From Neonectria sp. B-13 (lineage: Eukaryota > Ascomycota > Sordariomycetes > Hypocreales > Nectriaceae): a stretch of DNA of 64,000 bases. Under the pieces are notes generated by a model. That model was not told the origin of the DNA, did no database searches, and saw only the letters and a list, made by a program, of their open reading frames with translations. The stretch lies in assembly GCA_002682825.1 (NCBI GenBank), contig NOKP01000002.1, forward strand, positions 6,120,309-6,184,308, written 5' to 3'. The number at the start of each line of letters is the position of its first letter. The stretch's first letter is position 1. The position numbers and the translations under genes were made by a program. Shown here piece after piece: positions 42,952 to 53,227 of the stretch.

Positions 42952-43425
42952 TTTTAGGATCTGGAGACATATACATTGAATCCTATGAATTACAGGATCA
43001 GAGCGAGACCAACAAACTAAAGGGAGTTGAAGACTTCAACTACAGCGAAGAGGGCCATGCTCGTGAGTTGGCGAGTCTGCTAGACATCCGGTGTGTGCTA
43101 TGAAAGTGAGAAAGTAGACAGTCAACACTCTATCTTGGAGCAAGTCATTCCGTCCATGTCAGACTCGTGTCCTAACTCATGGCAACACAGAAGGCTTGTT
43201 TTCCGCGCGTCTTGATGTCCTGTCCGTCTCCATTCTCCGGATGTTGGGATGCAGCCTTGGGATCGCGTCGATACGGATGAGAAGTATGTAACTAAGGGGG
43301 TTGATCGACGGCCAACGAGGAAGACTCAGCTCGACTCAAGACAGCAGAGCAGTGATCGAACCAGCACCATTCCACTTTTAAACACCTCACACGCTCTCTA
43401 ACTTAAACTTTACTCCGCCTTTATA
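42952..43425. other. Intergenic, no gene seen
   Basis: Should contain any first exon of the monooxygenase relic, since that relic opens with an acceptor-like TTTATAG at 43419-43425. None could be identified. Confidence 0.35.
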
Positions 43426-44676
43426 GATGTTCCAGTGCTCATCATCGGCGCAGGTCCAGCAGGGACAACAACGGCTCTGCTCCTCGAGCGTTTGGACGTC
43501 AAGGCCTTGGCGATATCGAAGCACAAGGGCAGCGCTAACACACCCCGCGCTCACGTTTTCAACCAGCGGGCCATGGAGGTCTTTCATGACGCGGGTATCG
43601 AAGGCCAGATCAACGGCGTTACCACGCCGGCGCATGGTATGACTCCGCCGCTGTTCTACGACACAGTCTCCACCCTGTGCGTCATCATGTTCATATCACG
43701 CTGACTGTTGGACAGATATGCAGCACATATTGTAGCTCAACACGTTGTTCGGAGAAGAGTACGGCCGTCTCTGGGCGTGGGGCAACAAACCTAAGCAGAA
43801 AAGCGACAACGAGGCCGCGAGTCCCGATGTCATGTCGGAGATTTCCCAGATTGTCCTGGAGCCCATTCTGGTCACAGAAGCGTCCAGGCTAGGCGCCGAG
43901 TCCCGTTCTACACCGAGTTTGTCCGCTTTGAACAGAGTGATGACGGCGCGAAAACGGTTCTGCGGGATCGGATAACGAGCAGCGAGTATACCATCACGTC
44001 TCAATATCTAGGTGCCGCCGGCGAGGCGAAGAGCGGAGTGCTAGGCCAGCTCGGTATTCCCGTCATCTGAAGACAGGTCAACACGACCTTCAATGTTCAC
44101 ATCTGGGTTGACTTGTCCAAATATCTGGCCAACCGCCCCGGCAGCCTGAATCGGGTCCTTAACACGCAGACACAGGACTGGTCTGCCTTGGGCAACTTTC
44201 GCATGGTCAGGCCGTAGAACGAGTTCGCCGTGTCGATGTATCCTGCAATGAAGAACCTTGACTCTTTCCAGTGGACCTCGAAGTCCTTCCGTCGTCGCCT
44301 TCACGGAATGATGAGGGATAACAGCGTCGAAATTGAGATCCGGTCCTACTTTTTGCGGTCCATCAACGGACTGGGCAGCAATACGTGCATCTGTGACGCC
44401 TTCAAAGTGGCCTGGAAGTTGGCTTACGTCGTCCAAGGAAAGGCGTCGCCATCCCTGCTCGACACGCTGACCCCTGAGCACAAGCTGGTCGGCGATGGTA
44501 TCATCCGCCGGGCCAACGATGGCATGGAGACGCATCGTAACTTCTGGGTCGTCTTGGGCTTGGATGCGAAGAGCCGTAAGCAAGCCACTTGCCTCCTGAA
44601 ACCGGCATCCTCGGAAGGGGCGGGGATGAAGGAACGACTCCGCCAGGCGGTAGAAGCCACCGAGGACGAGGTTTAA
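43426..44676 (+). pseudogene. Decayed FAD aromatic monooxygenase (phenol hydroxylase-like)
   Basis: Fragments in order match FAD hydroxylases: VPVLIIGAGPAGTTTALLLE with HVFNQRAMEVFHDAGIE (FAD fold), EEYGRLWAWGNKP, VLEPILVTEASRLGAE, YLGAAGEAKSGVLGQLGIP, VNTTFNVHIWVDLSKYL, then GLGSNTCICDAFKVAWKLAY and ASPSLLDTLTPEHKLVGDG. They are broken by TAG at about 43733-43735 and TAG at about 44215-44217 where Trp is expected, a frameshift near 43905, and TGA at about 44068-44070. A short intron (43664-43702, branch CTGAC) is still recognisable. No start exon was found. The gene is non-functional as written. Confidence 0.8.
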
Positions 44677-45351
44677 ACATTGGGGATCCAGATGAAATAG
44701 CTCCAAGTCTGTATCAACAGCAGTGGTTGTGGAGGCAGGCGACGCAGAACCTGTTTAGTCACCTCCGGCTCCTCAGACAGGTCATGATCAGTACATTCCC
44801 GGGCTACCGATCAACAAATAGCCCATATTCTCGTGTTCGATTAGCTGCCTATTTAAAAGGCCTAGACGCCAAGTGCGAACCAGTGAAATGACTCGTTATC
44901 CCGCTTCATCCATAAGCAAAACACCACTTACGAGCATGGTGGTTGAGTGGCCAGGTTCAATCCAATTTCAGTGTAGAAAATGGGGCCCGTCGAATGGAAG
45001 AATGCTCCAGGTCGGTATTAACCCACCAACATGACTCATCATAACTGTACACAAAAGATATCGGTAACTACAAAAGCAGCTTCAGCGCATCGCCGGCGAA
45101 GAAACGCACCCTGGGTGCCGATAGCACTGCTCCGCGCTGCGTCCGAGATGACATTCGCGATGATCTGGGCATTGGACAAAGGGGCAATGCAAAGCGCCGT
45201 GACGGGGGTTAGGCTCAAATATTGCATGACTGGAGTTGAATGGTTAGCTACATCTACAAGATCTATCCCGATTCTGGGAGCCTCTTTCATGAATTTGGAT
45301 GACTCCTTTCTTTCACGTCTGCCTGCCAAGTCCAGTCCTGTTAAAACAAAT
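44677..45351. other. Intergenic
   Basis: 3' flanks of the monooxygenase relic and the Zn2Cys6 gene. Frames on both strands (for example 45039-45329) lack features. Confidence 0.4.
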
Positions 45352-46737
45352 CTAAATCTTCAGGTCCAAACTAACTTCACTCCATCCGAATTCTTGAATT
45401 GCCCATCCCATCGTCGGCCACCAATCTCTGGGCAAGAACGCCATGATAGCGGTGAACTCCTGCTCCGGTGCTCCATCCACCCACCAGAGTGGACCAGCAA
45501 GTTTTAACAGCATGAAAAAATAGCCAGCGATGGCCAAAGTCCTTGCATCCTTGGCTTCTAATAAATCACTAAATCTAGACGAGACGATGGCCGGGAATCG
45601 AAGGATATTCGCGTACTGCGTACTGCAATAAATATAGGAAAGATGAGCCACGGCAAGGTTGTACGAGGCTATGGCTTCCTGATCGAGTAGCCCGTCGGGG
45701 TTTAGATCGTTCAGCAAGAAATTAAATTTGTCGGGGGTTCTTCCTTGTGATATGAGTTGCTGCGTTTCCAATCGCCCTCCGAGCCTTTGGCCAATATTCT
45801 CATTGTCCAAGAGCCACGGCCACGCCATGATGAAGAGAGTGCGGGCAGATTGGAATGGGCGGAACCAATGTAGAGGTAGCCGAGGCTCAGCTGAAGCCCT
45901 GAGGTATGTTTGGTTCACGCTTCCGTGAAAGAGGATGATGGCGCAGGCCGCGATAATAGGTGCTGCATTCCTTTTATTAATGCCGCTATGCAACTGTTCT
46001 GTATGAGAGCGTATAGCTCGCGCCATATACTTATATGAGGCCTGGCGAACGACGCGGTCAAAGTTATCGAGGCGTCGAATATGGAAAGCTGAGAAGCCAA
46101 GGACGGCATCCATGACATTGGGTGTTCTCACTGCTACCTCGACGATCCAAGTAGACCAAATGTTTTGGGTTTGTGACAGCTGAGTGGCCATTGTGCAGAA
46201 GTGTTGGAAGAGCCGAAGGTCGAGGAGACGATCCGCAGTCGTTCCAACCGTAACCGGCACACGGCTACAGGAGGTGTAGGAGTTATGGGAGGTCATGGAT
46301 GCATCGCTTGGATGCGCCGGAGATGCCGGCTCTGGCTCCTGCTGGCATGCCGGCTCTGACTCCTGCTGGCGCGTCGGAGCTGGAGCTGGAGCTGGAGCTG
46401 GAGCTGGAGCTGGAGCTGGGAGCGAAACGTCTCCAGGAACATAGCGCCGAAGCGGGGCGATTCTCACGCGCTCCCTGGAACGATTGTTGGAAGGATAGGC
46501 GGTCTCGATGTAATCGCACAAGATGCCCAACTTATGGCAATTCCCACACATTGGTCGGCTCTCGTCGCACTAATGCCAGTCTAAATCAGTTTGTTGCTCA
46601 ATAAAGTTGCTCTACTCTGCAAGTTGGAGTCGACGGACCTTGACCCGCCTCGTCTTACAACGCCGGCACCCTTGCCGGGACTTCCGATGCGGCCGCCGCA
46701 ATCGGTCGGCATTTTCAGCGGTAGCTTGGCGCGGCAT
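45352..46737 (-). CDS. Zn2Cys6 transcription factor with Pro-Ala tract
   Basis: Two exons, 46737-46639 and 46569-45352, 438 aa. The zinc cluster is split by the intron: GCRRCKTRRVK in exon 1, then CDESRPMCGNCHKLGILC in exon 2 (Cys 24, 27, 34, 41, 44, 51), resembling the UPC2/sterol-regulator-like subgroup. A run of Pro-Ala repeats encoded by a hexanucleotide microsatellite separates it from the regulatory domain (LRLFQHFCTMATQLSQ onward). Next to the monooxygenase relic and 1.3 kb from the GMC oxidoreductase, with which it is divergent. Confidence 0.9.
46376..46419 (+). repeat. Hexanucleotide microsatellite (GGAGCT)n in coding sequence
   Basis: About seven copies of GGAGCT; on the coding (minus) strand it encodes the alternating Pro-Ala tract of the Zn2Cys6 protein. 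Length changes would keep frame. Confidence 0.85.
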
Positions 46738-47721
46738 TGGAGACGGCAGTCTCGAGAGTGCATGCTGCGACTGAGGATTGGCCTAGGGGCGTGTATACGA
46801 CGAACAAGGGAGGTGATGGTATTGGCGCACACTGAAGCCGTCGCCGATGAGCAGATTCTCTTCCACGCCCGGCCATATTTACGCAAGCTCGGCATTGTGC
46901 AAATGGACTGAGTGACGTATCGTAGGTGGAGCTTGTTGACGACGACAATGGTGGCTTAGCTATGTGAGGCTCAGCTTTTCATGGACCCTGGCCGGCCTCC
47001 TGGGCTTACTCTTTGTCCAATAAACTCGTCTCAAATACGAGCTCAAATCTAAGATATTGCTACGAAGGGAATTACAAAATAGAGGTGAAGATTCGCATCC
47101 AGAACTGGGGTCTTGATTTGTTTGATTTCTTCTGCATTAGTTAACTTCACTAAAATAGTTCTCACCCCACCATCCGAATGAATGCACATTTGAAATTAGC
47201 CATAAGCGCTAAAAAAGGCCGGAGCAGGGTTTATGACAACCAGCGTTATCACCTTACATTAGGTCATGCAATGGAGCTCACCTTCTTTGAAGCGGGTTGG
47301 AGATTGCCATCCGAGATACAACATCGTGACTATTTCCATAGGCTCCCAGTTGCATCTCAGAACCCGAGGTATTCAACTCGATCCCTGCCTGAGATACCGA
47401 GGACCCTAGCTGGGTGGGAAATGTTGAAAATCGCGGGAACTGGTAATCCGCTACTGTGTGCGTTAGTGTAGCAGTCAGCCTTGATGATTTCGTGTCAGCT
47501 GATATGATTGTGGCATGTCTACAGATTTTAATAATTGGGTGACAGGAAGTTCTCCATGCACATCAAACTAGGTTGTTACGTTGCTCATGTTTCACGACTG
47601 TTAATTGGAGAATCCCACTAGTTGTGCGTTTTCACGTTTAATATTTCCGGACATTAACAGTATCTAACATAAAACAAATCCCATACTTTTTTATCTGTGG
47701 GCTGTATGTCAGCAATTTATG
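46738..47721. other. Intergenic between divergent genes
   Basis: A 97-codon plus frame at 47178-47471 has no recognised feature. Otherwise promoter space for the Zn2Cys6 and GMC genes. Confidence 0.35.
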
Positions 47722-47885
47722 AAGCACAGCATCTTTACCCAATAGGAAGAACCACAATACGAGAGAGTTCGGTTTTGTAGGATGCAGTGAGGCGTTCATG
47801 CCAGTAAGCTTTTACCCAATAGGAATAGCTATAATACGAGCAAGTGCAGTTTCAAAGAGACTTAGTGAGGGATTTATATTAGTGA
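47722..47885 (+). repeat. Tandem block, two units of about 77 bp (copy A)
   Basis: Each unit contains a TTTACCCAATAGGAA core (47734 and 47811) followed by ATAATACGAG or ACAATACGAG. A related pair lies at 60440-60600. It ends 130 nt before the GMC oxidoreductase ATG. Confidence 0.8.
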
Positions 47886-48014
47886 ATACCATTTGGTAAG
47901 CGACTCTGTGGCTGCTAAATACATGTCATCTGCGACCTGCCTACAACCAGTCTTCTCATTTCTCTCAGAATTACCTACATCCCCTTTCCCTCAGGCGCGA
48001 CAGTCAAATACGCA

Positions 48015-50004
48015 ATGGGCTTATACAGTAAGCTTGCCGAGGAAATCCAGGAGGTGGATGTGATTATTGCTGGAGGTAAGCATGAACTCAATCAATTAGC
48101 CTCAACACGTATGCTCAAACTGGATCCTAGGTGGGACAGCGGCATGTGTCGTAGCGGGAAGACTGGCCGAAGCAGATCCCAGCTTGTCCATTTTGGTCAT
48201 CGAGGGAGGCCAAAACAACCAGAACGTGCCCAGCGTCACTCACCCAGCGTTCTTCCTGAAGAATCTTTTGCCGACCAGCAAGACTGCTATCTTCTATAAG
48301 AGCAACAAGGCGGAGCAACTTGCCGATCGCGAGGCCATCGTCGCGTCCGGAGGGACCCTAGGCGGCGGATCATCCATCAATCTCATGATGTACACCCGCC
48401 CACAACGGTCCGATTTCGACTCGTGGAAGACTCCTGGCTGGTCCACAGAGAACCTCTGGCCGTATTTGAAGAAGGTGTGCCCAGAGAATTTTCATTAAAT
48501 AAATGAAACTAGGTTGGCTGACATTCTCAAAGCTCGAAACGTACCATGGGAAGGGCGAAAAAGATCATCACGGCTATAACGGGCCCATTCATGTGTCCGA
48601 TGGTACATTCCGCGCCTCTACCTCCGAAGCCGACTTCATTGAGGCTGCGTCAAAGGTCGGCTGGCCAGAGATCACGGACCTACAGTCTTTGGGTGCCAAC
48701 AATGGCGTTGGCCGCTGGCTACGCTACGTCTCGACCGACGGCAAGCGACAAGATGCAGCGCACGCTTATCTCCACCCAAAGCTTCAGGACGGCAAGCATC
48801 CCCATCTACATGTCTTAGTCGAATCAAAGGTCTTGCGTGTTCTATTCGACGAGAACAAGCGCGCAGTTGGCGTCGAATACACACCAAACCCCGACTTCCA
48901 GGCTGTTACCAGCCCGACGCACCACCCAAAGTTCACCGTGAAGGCGAGGAGGCTGGTAGTTGTATCCTGTGGCGCTTGTGGTACGCCATCAGTTCTGGAG
49001 AGATCTGGCCTTGGTGACCCAGAGGTGTTGAAGCGCGCAGGGGTTCCAGTTGTGGTTGATTTACCTGGTGTTGGTCATGAATACCAGGACCATAACGCGG
49101 CAATCTTTCCCTACAAGACGAACCTTGAGCCACATGAGACACTAGATGAGATTATCAGTGGTCGCGCGGATGCTGTTAGCCTCATCAACAGGGACGACAA
49201 GTTGTTGGGCTGGAATGCCGTCGACGTCGCAGCCAAACTTCGGCCGACGGAGGCTGATATCACCGCTCTTGGCCCTGAGTTCCGAGCCGCCTGGGACCGA
49301 GACTTCAAGCACAATATTGAAAAGCCTCTGATGCTTATGGCACTGGCATCATTGTAAGATCTCGTGAGCGTTGATTATCAATCCTTGCCCCAGCGCTAAT
49401 ATTTAACAGCTTCTTTGGTGATCAATCAGCTATCCCAGCTGGGCAGTATGTCACAATGATTAATATCACAGCCTACCCATACTCACGTGGATATCTGCAT
49501 ATCACGGGGCCTGAACTGAGCGATCCACTAGACTTCAACGTCGGATTCTTTACGGATACTCATGACATTGACATGAAGAAGCAGATTTGGGCATATAAGA
49601 AGCAGCGAGAGATTATGCGTCGTACAGCCATGTATCGTGGTGAGCTAGCGCTAGGGCACCCACGCTTCCCTGATGGTTCTGCAGCAGCATGCATCGAAAC
49701 GGACACCCAACTGAGCGATGTTCAAGATGTCCAATACTCATCCGAAGATGACAAAGCTATCGAGCAATGGTTGCGCGAAAGAATTAGCACCACATGGCAT
49801 TCGCTCGGCACGGCAAAGATGGCGCCTCGCGAGAACTTTGGCGTCGTAGATCATGAGCTGAATGTGTACGGTACTGATGGGCTGAAGGTTGCCGACTTGA
49901 GTATCCCACCTATGAACATGGGCGCGAATACACAGAATGCAGCCTTGGTCATTGGCGAAAAGGCTGCAGATATCATTATTCAGGAGCTAGGGCTGAAACA
50001 GTAA
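48015..50004 (+). CDS. GMC-family FAD alcohol oxidase-like oxidoreductase
   Basis: Four exons: 48015-48075, 48131-48474, 48533-49353, 49410-50004, total 606 aa. FAD fold at residues 14-45 (DVIIAGGGTAACVVAGRLAE, then LSILVIEGG). GMC signature GGTLGGGSSINLMMYTRP, second signature near GACGTPSVLERSG, and the active-site region with the catalytic His in TTWHSLGTAKM and Asn in MGANTQNAALVIG. Most like fungal alcohol (methanol-type) oxidases, which release peroxide. The C-terminus (ELGLKQ) is not a standard peroxisomal PTS1, unlike typical alcohol oxidases, and there is no signal peptide. All exons intact. Confidence 0.93.
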
Positions 50005-52012
50005 GTAGATAGCTTAGTTAGCATACAAGCGGACGACCTCCAAGATTGAACGAAGCCCCCTGGCTCGAGCGAGGAGATGCGTGTTATGGGGTAGTAGACG
50101 GTTCGCAGTATTTCAACAACTGGCGCCTGGAGAGGTCTAAAAGTTAGCAATACTAGGTCAGATTTTGGGATGACATCAACACATTTCTTATTATAGAAAC
50201 AGTCTTTGTCGTGGCACTGCATTAAACTTCATCGTTAATCCGGGTTTGTAACGACGGGGGTATTGGGGCACGGAGGGGCCATGTGGTATCGCCAAGGTCA
50301 TGACTTTATCAGGTTCACATATCAGAGCTTCCATTTCCACAAAGCTCGAATATGCGAGTGCTCATGTCCGAATGCATACATGGTACTCACACTTGATTTC
50401 CGCCAAACCCTCTCTTGTAAAAAGCGTCCCTTCTACACGAGGCGTCCAATTTGGTGCTTCCTCCAAATAGGTGTGGGCCATAGACAGGATAGGGATTAAA
50501 AAGATGGCGATGCGCACGACTATATAAAATATTAAATTCAATGGTACTTATCCACATAACTCTCGAATACGTTTTCAATCCACTTACTGCACAGTAAGTC
50601 GTCAAGTGCTTTTATATATACTATAACAGGATTGGAAGGGCCGTCAGTGGTGGAGGTATTTACTCAAATGGTGACGATGTACAATTGTCACATTCCGCAA
50701 ACTCCACAAAATCGGCGCTCGAGAACATTTCCAGACTCAGTTATTATCCAAATACGTAGTGAGTTGTCTTTCCACAGACAACGCATCTCTTGATGAGATC
50801 ATGAAGTTTGATCCAGCTCTCGATAATTCTGTTAGATATACGATTCAAGGAACCATCGCCGAGACAAGTCGGGGTGTACTAGAACCACTCGATTTCTTGC
50901 AGTTAATGCTGTGACGAAGAATAGAACTCAACTGTTGGCGGTCGGGGAATCGAAATATCACCTTGACTGTGCCGCAGTTGCATTCTCCCCTCATTTTACA
51001 ACGTGACCGACGGCTCTGGCAGGAATAACCGCCACTTTTTCTGAGCGGGAAGGTCATAGCTAGCTTCACGTCCATGTAAAGCACACTGATTGTGTAGCAC
51101 AGAGTTCGGTGGAGCTGAGGCGTAGTTGAGGCGGCCCCGCGGAGTGGAAATGGCCCCGCGGAGTTGAAATAGCCCCGCGGAGTCAAAACGGCCTGCTCGG
51201 GGTGGTTCAATCAAACCCGAACCGCGCGGCTCGTATCCGCTAGCCAAGGAATCTCAAGCCCAGTGTACATAGTGGTACTCATCAATGCATATGGGCAATT
51301 TCGGACTACGTGCCGGCACAAATTCTAGCGCCTCACAAACTCAACACCTGGGATCCTGAGTCACGTTGAGCAGGCGTCGACCCCCCTCCTTGTGCCGAGC
51401 CGTCTTCAAGACGGAGGGCACTTACCTGTACGATTTGATGCGCAATATGTCTGACACCTACAAGCTGCAGTCGACCTGGCGCGAGTCCCCTTCTACGACA
51501 TCGAATGGGACGCCACGTTGGATAGGCGCATGATGACCTGCAACCGCCAGCGATTACTCTACAGATTATGCTACCTGATCCAGAAGGGAAAAATAACCAC
51601 GCGATGCAACACAACTCCCTGAGAGTATACTCTATGCTGCAGCTATTCGCAGGTGGGATCTGAGGAAAAATGATCATGGGAATACGTGAATGGGATACAG
51701 TTCAACCAGTTCGGTCATCGTCAGTCTTGTGCGATTGTGCACTCAATTCAATCTTCATGTCATTAATACTGTTCATCTCGATTGGCAACGAATGTCTCGA
51801 AGTCAAATGAGGGCTTGGCTGATTCTGCGTTCGTTAAAGACAGTGCTACCTTGGTACCTCCAATACAGTGGGTTCTTATGTAACTCTAGCCTTGGGGAAT
51901 TCAATTGCACGTTAAACAGAAAAACTGAACCGTCGAACATCTTCGGGAGCAAACTGCTCATTTAAATACTTGCGTACGGCGCACTTTTCTCAGCAAGAGT
52001 CTATCAATGAAA
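50005..52012. other. Long intergenic region with a short GC-rich repeat
   Basis: About 2 kb with no supportable gene. Short frames at 50845-51247 on the minus strand run through the 19-bp repeat and are not accepted as genes. Confidence 0.35.
51133..51189 (+). repeat. Tandem 19-bp repeat, three units
   Basis: Units start at 51133, 51152 and 51171 with core GCCCCGCGGAGT. The SacII-like palindrome CCGCGG is kept in all three, while the tails vary. Confidence 0.88.
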
Positions 52013-52597
52013 TCATTCCACCAATATTGCGGAAAGTGGGGCCGTATTCTGCCCGCCGGTTATAAATTAGTGTCAAATGATCAAATGATGTTTGTTATAT
52101 GAGGATAGAGTCTTACCGCAAAGACCTGCATAAAACTGACCCGAACGCCCGCCGTGGGATCTGATGAGTCCAACTTGACATGGCAAGCAAAGGGAGAGTT
52201 TATTATTTTTCCGTTTTTGAATTCCATTTCGCCTGTTCCGAGAATTGAGAGTTCCGGTACTTGGTTATTACCGGAGAATACCTTGAGGATACGGTGCTTT
52301 CTCGATTGCACTCCAAACCATGCGCTTTCTCTGCTTTTCGAAATTTCTGTTTTACAATATTAGACCATCTTTCGGGCAAAAGGAGTGCCGTGAGAGAAGC
52401 TAGATACCTGAGAACCCTTGGAAAGTTCCATTCACCATAATTAACTCAGCGTCCTTGGTAAACACCTCTGTCGCCATTCGAGTGCCCGCGTCTGGCTCTT
52501 TAGAATCGGCAAGCTCGTAGAAAGTTGCAACTAGGTCCTTGATGTGTTGGCCTACGCTGTCAGGCAGCCAGTGGGTACCTTCAATCGAGTAATGCAT
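52013..52597 (-). CDS. SnoaL-like (NTF2-fold) small protein
   Basis: Three exons: 52597-52408, 52346-52117, 52048-52013, total 151 aa. Features of the SnoaL/NTF2-like fold: an N-terminal helix (IKDLVATFYELADSKEPDAG), the strand-rich VFTKDAELIMVNGTFQG, then LGTGEMEFKNGKII and VRVSFMQVFA with the final NTAPLSAILVE from exon 3. Such proteins act as isomerases, hydrolases or binding proteins, often in secondary or aromatic metabolism. The frame is open upstream to 52834, but that part is a relic of another gene; the ATG at 52597 gives the family-length product. Confidence 0.78.
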
Positions 52598-52599
52598 GT

Positions 52600-52834
52600 G
52601 TAAGAGGATGGAGGTGTTCAGCGTGAGTATAGTGGCAGAAGCGTAGAAAAGTTGGCCATGGATGCTTAACAGAAGGACAAGTGTTGATGTGGTGGGAAGA
52701 AAGAAGGAAACCACCCTAAGTTCGCCGGGAACCTCGCTGACAAAGATGACCGTGTTTCTCGGGAACGGAGTCAGCTTCAGCATTGCGAATTGCGTTGCCT
52801 TCCTTGCAGTGACAGTGCGGTCGATGTTTCTCAT
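52600..52834 (-). pseudogene. Diverged copy of the small membrane protein gene at 59779-60015
   Basis: The frame around 52780-52640 aligns with the intact 78-residue frame at 59779-60015: both read MxKxT..F..NT....F and then VV.FFL.T...L.LLL. DNA alignment continues beyond the frame on both sides. Here the frame runs on into the SnoaL gene, so it either decayed or supplies leader sequence. Confidence 0.55.
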
Positions 52835-52882
52835 GATCTCATTAGCTCGGCGTTCTGGGGTCAGTACTGGGCGCCTCGTGGA

Positions 52883-52992
52883 TCGGGCTCCGGCGCGGGC
52901 TCGGGCTCGTTTTCGGGCTCAAGGTCGGGCTCGGGATCGGGATCGGGCTCGGGCTGGTTTTCGGGATCAAGTTGAGACTTGGGCTCGGGATC
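52883..52992 (+). repeat. Hexanucleotide-type repeat (GGGCTC / GGGATC)n
   Basis: Irregular array of GGGCTC and GGGATC units with TTTTCG interruptions, upstream of the relic ORF. A similar shorter array lies at 60121-60153, upstream of the intact ORF copy. Confidence 0.8.
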
Positions 52993-53227
52993 CAAAGGTA
53001 CCCGGATACTACTCCCACAAATGGAGTGAGCGGCTACGGGTTGGCAACATTGGACTACCGTAACTTTGATTGACGTCTCAATACATGGATTCATTGTATC
53101 TCTTCAGCGACGCATGATCCATACTCAGTTGTTGTCGATTACAATCAAAATGACTACCCTCTGCGAAACTCTTCCCTTACAACGCCCGCACGATACATTG
53201 AGAGTAGATAACACAGTGCACGCCATT

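Noticed and set aside
44041..44706. 221-codon minus-strand frame across the monooxygenase relic
   Set aside because: The plus strand carries recognisable hydroxylase blocks; the minus frame is antisense without domains.
44930..44975. tRNA-like A-box and B-box words (TGGTTGAGTGG, GGTTCAATCC)
   Set aside because: Spacing is far too short and no cloverleaf stems can be formed.
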